Shown here: piece after piece, positions 39,871 to 47,447 of the stretch
How positions within the stretch are numbered: position 1 is the stretch's first letter
Layout: every line of letters begins with the position of its first letter
NCBI GenBank assembly: GCA_028873515.1
Contig: JAGWIG010000015.1
Span: 1 to 47,447 of the forward strand
Source of the DNA: Pseudomonadota bacterium
GTDB taxonomy: Bacteria; Pseudomonadota; Gammaproteobacteria; Burkholderiales; REEB80
DNA length: 47,447 nt
Direction: 5' to 3'
Notes under the pieces: generated by a model
What the model saw: the letters and a program-made list of their open reading frames with translations, nothing else
Databases searched by the model: none
Told to the model about the DNA's origin: nothing
Made by a program: the position numbers and the translations under genes

Positions 39871-42800
39871 CTAAACAGCTGGATTAGTGGCTTGAGGCTG
39901 AACGACTAAAGGAAATTTTTTTCTCCATGTAAAATAGGTTAGTGGAATAACGAAAAGCGTAAGTGTTGTGGATGCAACGGCCCCAAATATTAAGGAAATC
40001 GCGAGCCCGCCAAATACTGGATCTGTTAGCATTGGTGCAGAGCCCAATATGATGGCAAGAGCAGTCAGTATAATGGGGCGCAAACGTATTACTGTTGCTT
40101 CCATTATTGCTTCGATTAAATCAGTTCCCATTGCTTCTCGTTCAAGAATGAAGTCGATAAGCAGGAGGGAATTTCGTACGACGATACCTGCAAGGGCGAT
40201 TACCCCGATCATTGAGGTGGCGGTAAAAGGTTGGCTTAAGAGCCAGTGCCCCGGGAATACTCCTATCAATGTCAAAGGTATAGCACCCATAATGATAAAT
40301 GGGAGTGCAAATGAACGGTAATATCCTGCAAGTAATAAATAAATAAGCATAAGTGCAACAATGAAGGCGCTACCAAGATCTCGGAAAACATCAAGCGTCA
40401 ATCGCATCTCACCTTGAAAAAACAGCTGGTAATGCTGCAAATCATCAGGTTTTGAGGCCAGGAAACCCAGGTTGCCAATTCCAAGATTTGCTCCAGATGA
40501 CATTTTTATTTTTTTTGCTTTTTTGGCAATGGTTACCACTGCGTTTACGGGGCTTGAATGCATCATATCCCCCGTAACATAAACTACTGGATGCTGATCA
40601 AAGCTATAAATGGGCTGATTTTTGGCTACTAAGCGAACTGTGGCGATATCGGCAAGCGCGATAGATTGGCCTGATGGATTAACCAGGTAAAGATTTTTGA
40701 GCGTTTCATCATTATTTCGATTGATGGGCGGAAGTCTTAGAATGATATTTTCAGGTTCGAGTTTATTTTGCTGATGCAGGCTCCCTACCGTCCGGCCAGC
40801 AAAATCAGTACGTATTTCATTGCTTAATAATCTTGGTGTAAATCCTGCAAGGCTTGCCGCATATTTATTAATCTTGATTTCATCTTCATTCACTCTGTGA
40901 CTTACTGAATCATCAATATTGGACATTCCATAAATCTCTGGATAAATTTTTGTTCGTAAAGTTTTTGCAAGATTAAGTAATTTCGTATAGTTAGGCCCAT
41001 AAAGCGCGGTCATCATCTGTGAACGTACAGGTGGACCAGGTGGGGTTTCCAGGATTTTAATTAGTGTTTCAGGATAATGATCTCGAATTGGTTCCAGATT
41101 CTTGTCCATTACCTGTGCAATGGTATGAGAATCACTTTTCCTTACTGATTTATCCAATAGATTAACCCTGATCTGGGCGAAATTTGACGCTTTTCGAGTT
41201 GCATCACCTCGGACCATTGCCGCAAAGTCTTGCGGTGCCGCTTCTCCGATGAAAGTCTGGTAGTCAGTTACCGAAGGGGTCTTGGACAAAAGGATATCTA
41301 CTGCATCAGCTACTCTTGCAGTATCTTCAGCAGGAGTTCCTGCAGGCGTATCGATTTCTATAAGGAGAGTATTGACATTGTCATTGGGTAGCATTTTTAG
41401 ACCTACTGCAAAAGGCCCTAATGGGTGATTGGCACCCGCTGGACGGATAAATGGCCATATTGGTTGCAACATAGCCAAACCAAGCATTAGGCCTACCCCC
41501 AGCATAAAGAGTTTCCGGTAACGTGAAGAATCAAGCAAACTGCGCATGAAATGAGAGTATCGCTTTAATAGCCAGGCATGGAGAGCACCAGACTGCTGCT
41601 TCATCTCCTCTTTTTTCTTATTGGTCCATCGATAAGCAAGATAGGGTACTGCAGTATAGGCAATGATCAGGGAAGCCAGCATGGCTATAGGTGCGTTAAA
41701 TGGGATAGGCTGCATGAAAGGCCCCATCATTCCGGTTACAAATGCCATGGGAATTAGGGCCAGGATGACAGTAAAGGTCGCAATAATGGTTGGTCGGCCA
41801 ATTTCGTTGGCAGCATTGATGATCATCATCCCAAAGTTGGGTTGCGCCTGGATGTGATGATGGCGGTTGATGTTTTCTATAACGACTATACTGTCATCAA
41901 CAAGTAATCCAAGGGACAGAATAAGTGCAAATAAGGTAATTCGGTTAATAGTCTGGCCTGAAATCCAGCTAATTCCCAGTACGATGCATAAAATAAGTGG
42001 AATGGAAAATGCGACAACAGCCGATTCTCGCCAGCTTAGAAACATGAGCAGGATAAAAACAACAGCCAGGATGGAAATGCCCAAGTGGGCAATCAGGGTA
42101 TTGACTGCATCATTTGCATCATTCCCATAATTTCGAGTGACCGTAATATTGACTCCATCAGGGAGGGAGCTTTTTTTAATTTCGGTGAGTTTTTCCATTA
42201 CATGATTTGCAACTTCAACTCCGTTACTGCCTTTTTGTCTAGCGATGGAAATTGTAACTGCATTTTCATTGATTCCAGTAAGGTACTTCTTATGTGCTGC
42301 CAGCCCAAAAGCAAAATAGGATTGTGGGATTTCATTTTCTGGAGCTAAGTTGGTTGTTGCAACATCACGAAGAAAAACCGGATGGCCAGAGAAAGTTCCC
42401 AGCATGACATTTTCAAGTTCTTGGGAATTGTTAATTAGTGCATTGATCCGTATAGGGATTTCATGATTATTGGCCACGATATGGCCTGCATCAGCGGCAA
42501 CGTTGGTTGCATCCAGAATCTGGATTACATGGTTAAGGGAGAGGTGGTATGCAGCCAGTTTATCGGGATTGATATCAACAAGCATGGCAGGTGGGGCAAC
42601 TCCTGCAACCCAGACTTTACCCACTTTGGGTATGGCGCGCAGCTGTGTAAGCAGATGCGTGGCGATTTCACGTAGCTTCAGGGCGTCGAGGGTTTTTGAG
42701 CTTAATGTGAGCGTGACGATTGGAACATCATAGAGGCTGGCAGACTGGATGAGCGGCATCCTCGTACCAGGAGGCATGAGATTGAGGTTACTATTGATTT

Positions 42801-43188
42801 GATCATAGACCTTTACAAGGCTGTTTTCTTCATTTTCGCCGACTTTAAATCGGACAGTGACTATAGCCTTATCATCGGTTGCGTAGCCATAGGTATGATC
42901 TGTCCCTGGGATTGCTGCCATTAATCCTTCAAGCGGGCGGACAATCTGGTTGAACATTTCCTTTGAATCGCTTCCTGGTCTGGATACGCTGATATTGACA
43001 ACAGGCATGACAATTTCAGGATTGTAGGTTCTTGGGGTCAATAGTAAGGCCAGTGCACCAAAAACGGTAATGGCAAGCATTACAAGTGGGGTTAACTTCG
43101 AATCATAGAATAATGAAGCAAGCCAGCCTGCTGGATTCAACTTGAAACCGGGTTCAGTGGGAAAGGATGGCATGAACTGGTTGACCAT
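39871..43188 (-). CDS. RND efflux pump inner-membrane subunit
   Basis: About 1105 residues. The start is uncertain (ATG at 43188 or 43173, both inside the end of the adaptor gene; a TTG at 43215 is less likely). It has the full RND build: helix 1 (LTPLVMLAITVFGALALLL), two large periplasmic halves, and twelve membrane helices. Helix 4 reads SLGLLVDDSIVVIENINRH with the double aspartate of proton relays in hydrophobe/amphiphile pumps (AcrB type); heavy-metal pumps of the CusA type usually have a single Asp there. It should export drugs, lipids or organic ions with the adaptor and TolC-like partners encoded upstream. The operon order is outer-membrane factor, adaptor, pump, DUF2892. Confidence 0.92.
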   Translation of the reverse strand: MVNQFMPSFPTEPGFKLNPAGWLASLFYDSKLTPLVMLAITVFGALALLLTPRTYNPEIVMPVVNISVSRPGSDSKEMFNQIVRPLEGLMAAIPGTDHTYGYATDDKAIVTVRFKVGENEENSLVKVYDQINSNLNLMPPGTRMPLIQSASLYDVPIVTLTLSSKTLDALKLREIATHLLTQLRAIPKVGKVWVAGVAPPAMLVDINPDKLAAYHLSLNHVIQILDATNVAADAGHIVANNHEIPIRINALINNSQELENVMLGTFSGHPVFLRDVATTNLAPENEIPQSYFAFGLAAHKKYLTGINENAVTISIARQKGSNGVEVANHVMEKLTEIKKSSLPDGVNITVTRNYGNDANDAVNTLIAHLGISILAVVFILLMFLSWRESAVVAFSIPLILCIVLGISWISGQTINRITLFALILSLGLLVDDSIVVIENINRHHHIQAQPNFGMMIINAANEIGRPTIIATFTVILALIPMAFVTGMMGPFMQPIPFNAPIAMLASLIIAYTAVPYLAYRWTNKKKEEMKQQSGALHAWLLKRYSHFMRSLLDSSRYRKLFMLGVGLMLGLAMLQPIWPFIRPAGANHPLGPFAVGLKMLPNDNVNTLLIEIDTPAGTPAEDTARVADAVDILLSKTPSVTDYQTFIGEAAPQDFAAMVRGDATRKASNFAQIRVNLLDKSVRKSDSHTIAQVMDKNLEPIRDHYPETLIKILETPPGPPVRSQMMTALYGPNYTKLLNLAKTLRTKIYPEIYGMSNIDDSVSHRVNEDEIKINKYAASLAGFTPRLLSNEIRTDFAGRTVGSLHQQNKLEPENIILRLPPINRNNDETLKNLYLVNPSGQSIALADIATVRLVAKNQPIYSFDQHPVVYVTGDMMHSSPVNAVVTIAKKAKKIKMSSGANLGIGNLGFLASKPDDLQHYQLFFQGEMRLTLDVFRDLGSAFIVALMLIYLLLAGYYRSFALPFIIMGAIPLTLIGVFPGHWLLSQPFTATSMIGVIALAGIVVRNSLLLIDFILEREAMGTDLIEAIMEATVIRLRPIILTALAIILGSAPMLTDPVFGGLAISLIFGAVASTTLTLFVIPLTYFTWRKKFPLVVQPQATNPAV

Positions 43189-44218
43189 TTTCGAGTAACG
43201 AATTTGGAGATTCAATCAAGATATCGCCAGGAGTGAGACCCGCAGTAATTTCTGTTTCATTTGCTTGTGTTAATCCAACCTTTACCATGTGAAAATAGGC
43301 TTTACCATCCTGATTCAGTATAAATACACCATCAAGACCCATTCTGCGAACTATGTCCTGGGTGGGGATTAAAATGGCTTTTTTCATGCCTGTAAGAAAT
43401 GTAATACTGACATAGGCTCCAGGATGTATCCCGGTGTTTTGAGGGATTGAGATTTTTACTGGATGCGTATGTGTTTCGGGATCAGCGGATTTTACAGCCT
43501 CTACTATTTTCCCTGGAAAGCTTGTCCCGTTGATGCTGATGATGACCGGTGTTGTTTTTGAGAGATGGTTGAACAGGTTGCTTCCTGGCATAGCCCTGAT
43601 TTCCACCCCTATCCCATCTATAGAAAGGAGCGGAGTGCCTGCTTGAACGAAATCTCCAGACTGTACATTTTTGTTTACAATATAGCCGGTTATGGGTGCC
43701 TTGATATGGATATAGGAAAGTTCAGTGCGCGCTGCCTGAAGGTTGGATTCGGAAGCAAGAGAGGCTTCCTTGGTGGTCTTGTTCTGTCTCGTGGCATTTT
43801 CAAATTCCTTTCGGGTTACAGCTCCTTCATCAAATAAGGTTTTATAGCGAAGATAATCACGATGTGCATTAGCTGCCATGGTTCTGGCAGCAACCACATC
43901 GGCCTTGGCACGGGCTAATGCTGCATAGGCAGAAGAGGGATCCATATCCAGTAGTAAGGAATTTTCAGATACATACTCTCCGGCGTGAATATGGATTTTC
44001 ATTACCTGAGACGTTGATTTTGCAGTAATGGTGACATGTTTGCTTGGAATCGCCAGCCCCGGAATTGTTGCTTGTTCAGCAAGGGTTTTCATTTCTACAG
44101 TTTGGATCCGTTCATTTATGGGTTTTTGTTCCTGGGGTTTTTCAATAGGGGTCCGGGTGCAACCTATTTCCATAATTAGAATCTGCGCAATCAGGAGTAA
44201 GCGTAATTTACTCAACAT
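43154..44218 (-). CDS. RND periplasmic adaptor lipoprotein
   Basis: The protein has 354 residues. The signal peptide ends in a lipobox (LIMEIGC, Cys20), so it is lipid-anchored at the inner membrane face. Membrane-fusion-protein parts follow in order: a split biotinyl-lipoyl domain (IHAGEYVSENSLLLDMDPS and IKAPITGYIVNKNVQSGDFV), an alpha-hairpin between them (about 95-165), a beta-barrel (NTGIHPGAYVSITFLTGMKK) and the membrane-proximal domain. Its ATG overlaps the stop of the TolC-like gene by one base (TAATG), and its own end overlaps the pump start, so translation of the three is coupled. Confidence 0.92.
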   Translation of the reverse strand: MLSKLRLLLIAQILIMEIGCTRTPIEKPQEQKPINERIQTVEMKTLAEQATIPGLAIPSKHVTITAKSTSQVMKIHIHAGEYVSENSLLLDMDPSSAYAALARAKADVVAARTMAANAHRDYLRYKTLFDEGAVTRKEFENATRQNKTTKEASLASESNLQAARTELSYIHIKAPITGYIVNKNVQSGDFVQAGTPLLSIDGIGVEIRAMPGSNLFNHLSKTTPVIISINGTSFPGKIVEAVKSADPETHTHPVKISIPQNTGIHPGAYVSITFLTGMKKAILIPTQDIVRRMGLDGVFILNQDGKAYFHMVKVGLTQANETEITAGLTPGDILIESPNSLLENGQPVHAILSH

Positions 44219-45651
44219 TATTCTTCCTCCTTCTGATTGGCTGTAATTTTAACTAAATGAGAATAAAGTGAATTTTCAAGGTACCGGATTTGAGCCGTTA
44301 CAAGAAGGGTGATGTATTCTGATTGTATATATTCAAAGTTTGCAGCATCGGAACTCGCCTGACTTTCCAAGACCTGTGCGAGGGTAGCTAATCCCTGCTG
44401 ATAACGTAAAAGTAAAAGCCGTGTGGCTTCTTTTGATTGTTTTTCAGAATCCAGGCTTGCTTGGAGACGGGCTTTTGCCACTTTTAGCCTACGAAAGGAT
44501 TCGGCGATTTTAAGATGTAGCTGATTAACGGTCGAAATGTATTCTGACTGGGCGATTTTGGCTTTGGCCTTACTTTGTGTGATGGTTCCTGAGCGAGTGC
44601 CGAAATCCAGTATTTTCCATGAAAAATCAAGCATGGCAGTATTGGAAGGAGCCCTCAGGGTGGGTGTAAGGGCATTCCAGTCATGTCGTAGGGTAAGATT
44701 AATTTGTGGCCAGTTTGCACTGCGTGCTGCCATAACTCCATCAAGATCACTTTCCCAACGTGCCTTAGCAGCGAGTAATGCTGGGTTTGAATGGAGTGCC
44801 TTATCTTGGATTTGCTGTACGCTTTCTGTCGGAACATCAAGCACGACCGGCATTCCAGGAATAAAATGACTATCCGGCTCGCCAATGATCGTCCTGAAAG
44901 TATCAATTTCATTCCCAACTGCGGATTTGGCGCTTTCGATATTTACTTCGCTTTGTGCCACTCTTGATTTGGTGAGCAAAACATCGCTTTGTGTGACCAG
45001 TCCCTGCTTGAATAGATTGCTTGCTATTTCTGCTTCGCTAACTGCTGCAGAATAGGCTTTTATTGCAGCTCTAAGTGAGTGATGGGCATTATTTACACCT
45101 GCATAGGCCTGTAACAGATCATAGGCGAGCAGATTACAAGCATTTGTATCGCCTTCGCGAGCAGCCTCCAGTGTTGATTGGGCTTGATGTATAAGCGCCC
45201 GGTTACGCCCACCGGAATAAAGTGGAAATGCCAACACGACACCCGTATCATAGTTTTGTGTGTAACCCGGATTGTCCAGTGCAGTAGGGGTGACCCCGAC
45301 TGATGATGGACCCGTATAGTCGGAAAGCCCAAAATCTGAAAAAGTTGCCTGTCGTTGCATGAGGCGATATCCGAAAACATTGAGTGGATTGTTACTGCGT
45401 GAGATGTTTTCGTTCAGGCTGAGTGTAGGTAGGTCATTTCCTTTGGCAGTATCAAGATGGGCTTTTGCTTCATTGATTTTCGCAAGACTTCCTGTTCGTA
45501 ACGGATTATTTTTCAGAGCAAGTTTCAGGGCAGAATTAAAATTGATCGCAATATCCTCCCCCTTTGCCATGGCAATTTGAAAAAAAAATGCGGGAAAAAA
45601 GAATAAGAAAAAATAAAGTAATGATTTTATATAAATTTGTATTAATTTCAT
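44218..45651 (-). CDS. TolC-family outer-membrane factor
   Basis: The protein has 477 residues from the ATG at 45651. That start gives a signal peptide (MKLIQIYIKSLLYFFLFFF, cleaved after AMA), whereas the frame open to 45717 adds 22 non-signal residues. The two homologous OEP halves are seen: ALKLALKNNPL and SNNPLNVFGYRLMQRQATFS in the first, ALHSNPALLAAKARWES and TLRHDWNALTPTLR in the second, with long helices rich in Ala/Gln/Ser typical of the TolC tunnel. It should form the trimeric exit duct of the RND pump encoded next. It is first in the operon, so the promoter lies in the 45652-45869 interval shared with sqr. Confidence 0.9.
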   Translation of the reverse strand: MKLIQIYIKSLLYFFLFFFPAFFFQIAMAKGEDIAINFNSALKLALKNNPLRTGSLAKINEAKAHLDTAKGNDLPTLSLNENISRSNNPLNVFGYRLMQRQATFSDFGLSDYTGPSSVGVTPTALDNPGYTQNYDTGVVLAFPLYSGGRNRALIHQAQSTLEAAREGDTNACNLLAYDLLQAYAGVNNAHHSLRAAIKAYSAAVSEAEIASNLFKQGLVTQSDVLLTKSRVAQSEVNIESAKSAVGNEIDTFRTIIGEPDSHFIPGMPVVLDVPTESVQQIQDKALHSNPALLAAKARWESDLDGVMAARSANWPQINLTLRHDWNALTPTLRAPSNTAMLDFSWKILDFGTRSGTITQSKAKAKIAQSEYISTVNQLHLKIAESFRRLKVAKARLQASLDSEKQSKEATRLLLLRYQQGLATLAQVLESQASSDAANFEYIQSEYITLLVTAQIRYLENSLYSHLVKITANQKEEE

Positions 45652-45729
45652 CTTATTACAAGTGTCAGTATATTTTTCCGGACTTATGGTTAACTGCATA
45701 ATTTGAACTGTTTTCATCTTGCTCTGATT

Positions 45730-45861
45730 ATGATGGATGAGAATAAGGTGGAATTGATCGATGTCAAACTTGTTGTAGATGATAAGGGTATATATGAATT
45801 ATCTGGGTTACGGATTCACGATCGTACTATACCTAAATTCGGCAATCGCTTCAAAACATAA
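45730..45861 (+). CDS. Possible 43-residue leader ORF before sqr
   Basis: An ORF opens at the ATG at 45730 and ends eight bases before the sqr start, so its stop lies at the sqr ribosome site (AAAGGGAA). The product is soluble-looking (ELIDVKLVVDDKGIYELSG, then IHDRTIPKFG) and has a beta-strand pattern like a small domain. Its own SD is poor. It could be a translated leader coupled to sqr, the tail of a lost gene, or chance. It resembles no family that I can name. Confidence 0.35.
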   Translation: MMDENKVELIDVKLVVDDKGIYELSGLRIHDRTIPKFGNRFKT

Positions 45862-45869
45862 AGGGAATT

Positions 45870-47141
45870 ATGATGGCGAAGATCGTTGTTTTGGGTGCAG
45901 GACTTGGTGGGTTGCCAGCAGCCTATGATTTACATAATGCTTTGGGTGACCAGCATGAAGTGATACTTATTAATGCGTTGGACAGTTTTCAGTTTGTTCC
46001 GTCTAATCCATGGGTGGCCATAGGTTGGCGCAGTTCCGAGCAGGTTTCCATTCCGCTTTCTTCAACACTTGAAAATAAAGGCATTAAATTGATTGTGGGA
46101 TGGGCAGAGGCCATTGATCCCGTTATAAAGCAGGTCCAAGTATCAGAGGGATCGATTGTATCTTATGATTATCTGGTCATAGCTACAGGTCCAAAGCTGG
46201 CTTTTAGTGAAGTACCCGGTCTGGGACCTGAAGGCTATACGGAATCGGTATGCACTTTAACTCATTCCCTTAAGGCATGGGAACATTATGAAGAATTTTT
46301 GCTTGCACCCGGTCCGATTGTTGTCGGTGCAGCACAGGGGGCCAGTTGTTTTGGCCCAGCCTATGAATTTGCCATGATTCTGGACGCGGATTTACGTAAG
46401 CGGAAGTTAAGGTATAAGGTTCCTATAACCTTTGTGACAAGTGAGCCACATATTGGTCATTTTGGTTTGGGGGGTGTGGGAGACTCGAAAGGGTTGATGG
46501 AATCCCTGTTTCGGGAACATGATATAAAATGGGTTACCAATGCTAGAATCAATATGGTTGAAACGGGTCGAATGCAGGTTACGGAATATGACATGGATGC
46601 TAAACCCGTACGGGAACATGCTTTACCATTTAGCTATTCAATGGTAATCCCTCCTTTTTCCGGTGTTGATGTTGTAGCTCACGTGCCAGGGCTTTGTAAT
46701 CCTAAAGGATTTGTATTGATTGACAAATATCAGCGTAATCCCCAGTATCAGGAAATTTTTGCTATTGGAGTGTGTGTTGCCATTCCTCCCCCTGAAGCAA
46801 CACCGATTCCTACTGGTGTGCCAAAAACTGGCTATATGATTGAATCCATGGTGACTGCTGTAGTCGCAAACATTAAATCTCTGATTGTAGGACAGGCTCC
46901 TGAAACGGTTGCCACATGGAATGCAATCTGTCTTGCTGACTTCGGAGACTCAGGGATCGCTCTGGTCGCCTTGCCCCAAATTCCTCCCCGTAATGTTACG
47001 TGGGCCAAAGAAGGTTACTGGGTGCATTTGGCTAAAATTGCCTTTGAAAAATATTTCTTACGTAAAATGCGACAAGGTGATACGGAGCCGATTTATGAAA
47101 AATATGTATTAAAAGCTTTGGGAATAAACCGCGTGCTGTAA
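45870..47141 (+). CDS. sqr: Sulfide:quinone oxidoreductase
   Basis: The protein has 423 residues, close to Acidithiobacillus ferrooxidans SQR (434). N-terminal FAD site VVLGAGLGGLPAAYDL, then FQFVPSNPWVAIGW, LVIATGPKLAF and TSEPHIGHFGLGGVGDSKG follow the type I SQR pattern. The three catalytic cysteines are all present: Cys128 (ESVCTL), Cys160 (GASCFGPAYE) and Cys354 (TWNAICLAD), matching Cys128, 160 and 356 of that enzyme. The C-terminal WVHLAKIAFEKYFLRKMRQG is the amphipathic membrane-docking segment. It oxidises sulfide to polysulfur at the membrane and passes electrons to quinone, for detoxification or energy. SD AAAGGGAA. It is divergent from the efflux operon. Confidence 0.94.
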   Translation: MMAKIVVLGAGLGGLPAAYDLHNALGDQHEVILINALDSFQFVPSNPWVAIGWRSSEQVSIPLSSTLENKGIKLIVGWAEAIDPVIKQVQVSEGSIVSYDYLVIATGPKLAFSEVPGLGPEGYTESVCTLTHSLKAWEHYEEFLLAPGPIVVGAAQGASCFGPAYEFAMILDADLRKRKLRYKVPITFVTSEPHIGHFGLGGVGDSKGLMESLFREHDIKWVTNARINMVETGRMQVTEYDMDAKPVREHALPFSYSMVIPPFSGVDVVAHVPGLCNPKGFVLIDKYQRNPQYQEIFAIGVCVAIPPPEATPIPTGVPKTGYMIESMVTAVVANIKSLIVGQAPETVATWNAICLADFGDSGIALVALPQIPPRNVTWAKEGYWVHLAKIAFEKYFLRKMRQGDTEPIYEKYVLKALGINRVL

Positions 47142-47269
47142 GCTGTTCCCTGGGAGCCACTAACTGCTTTAGGCGAAACAGGATTTATTGGCGGCTTATA
47201 TAGATTGTGTTAGCACAATATCTGCTGTTTCTGTTTGATTATGGGACAGATTAATCTTGCATTTAACTC

Positions 47270-47300
47270 AGCTTGAACGTTTTGTTCAGGCTGTTTTTTT
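47270..47300 (+). terminator. Intrinsic terminator after sqr, occupied by a group II intron
   Basis: AGCTTGAAC (47270-47278) pairs with GTTCAGGCT (47284-47292), one G-T wobble, loop GTTTT-like, and a seven-T tail to 47300. The intron begins immediately after. Confidence 0.85.
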
Positions 47301-47301
47301 G

Positions 47302-47447
47302 GTGCGCCCGGCAGGGCGCACTCACTTGGAGGTGGAAGTCCTCTACTCGCCCGGCAAGGGGAAGAGTTAGCCGAAGGCAAGGGTTTCGCGGGCGACTGCG
47401 AGTCTGAAGGAAGCCGGATGGCAAAGCGCTGGCCTGACGAACAGGAA
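47302..47447 (+). mobile_element. 5' end of a group II intron (cut by the window)
   Basis: GTGCGCCCGGCAGGGCGCAC begins one base after the terminator T-tail and has the conserved GTGCG 5' end. The next ~125 bases follow bacterial group II intron domain I (GGAGGTGGAAGTCCTCTAC, then GAAGGCAAGGGT and GCGAGTCTGAAGGAAGCCGG). Insertion directly behind a terminator hairpin is characteristic of class C introns. The intron-encoded reverse transcriptase and the 3' end would lie beyond the window. Confidence 0.85.

Noticed and set aside
39871-43188. Heavy-metal (CusA/CzcA) RND pump
   Set aside because: The helix-4 motif has two adjacent aspartates as in drug-type pumps, and no metal-binding Met/His clusters are apparent.

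Overview
The window is a stretch of proteobacterial chromosome, AT-rich in its backbone, that carries two tRNA-associated genomic islands and the start of a group II intron. The backbone pairs earP with an EF-P that keeps Arg32, the target of EarP rhamnosylation. It also has an Aas-type acyltransferase/ligase, a YfcG-type glutathione transferase and a three-cysteine sulfide:quinone oxidoreductase close to those of Acidithiobacillus. Together these suggest a sulfur- or iron-oxidising, perhaps acidophilic, beta- or gammaproteobacterium. This taxonomic reading is inference.

Island 1 (window start to about 13336) is cut by the left edge. It holds a porin-like outer-membrane protein, a glycine-zipper protein, a chain of tiny genes, an ArdC-type antirestriction protein and, at its right end, an intact tyrosine integrase on the minus strand. 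The integrase lies beside a 3' tRNA-Val(CAC) fragment that reads as an attachment site. Inside the island, two copies of a repeat of about 126 bp (2940-3065 and 9986-10110) bracket a defence cassette. The cassette encodes a nucleotide-cyclase-like protein, two adenine-methyltransferase-type proteins, a GIY-YIG/helicase fusion and an unknown protein.

Backbone A (13337-25593) carries aas, an OFA-family MFS transporter, a decayed IS1595/IS1016-type transposase, a DedA protein, earP, efp, a diguanylate cyclase, a YfcG-type GST, an AI-2E-family permease and a gamma-carbonic-anhydrase-like protein.

Island 2 (25594-38160) is clearly GC-richer and is bounded by a 20-bp direct repeat made from the 3' end of tRNA-Gly(CCC). 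Its integrase is reduced to an N-terminal stub, so it is probably immobile. The cargo is a PHP-domain/SMC-like ATPase (TrlF-like), a complete QatABCD anti-phage operon, an unknown TPR-containing protein, and a HipA-family kinase fused to an AbiEi-like N-terminal region. The HipA gene is preceded by two related palindromes, one of them abutting its start codon.

Backbone B (38161-47447) has tRNA-Gly, an ArsR-family regulator, tRNA-Ala(CGC), and a minus-strand operon for a tripartite RND efflux pump ending in a small DUF2892 membrane protein. Divergent from it is sqr. After the intrinsic terminator that follows sqr, a group II intron begins and runs off the window.

Functionally, the islands add several layers of defence (restriction-modification, Qat, PHP-ATPase, HipA-like toxin) and counter-defence (ArdC). 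The right-hand backbone looks like a sulfide-oxidation and efflux locus. The least described items are the repeat-bracketed cassette with its conserved 22-codon ORF, the riboflavin-kinase-like protein at 10344, and the self-contained HipA fusion with its twin operators.
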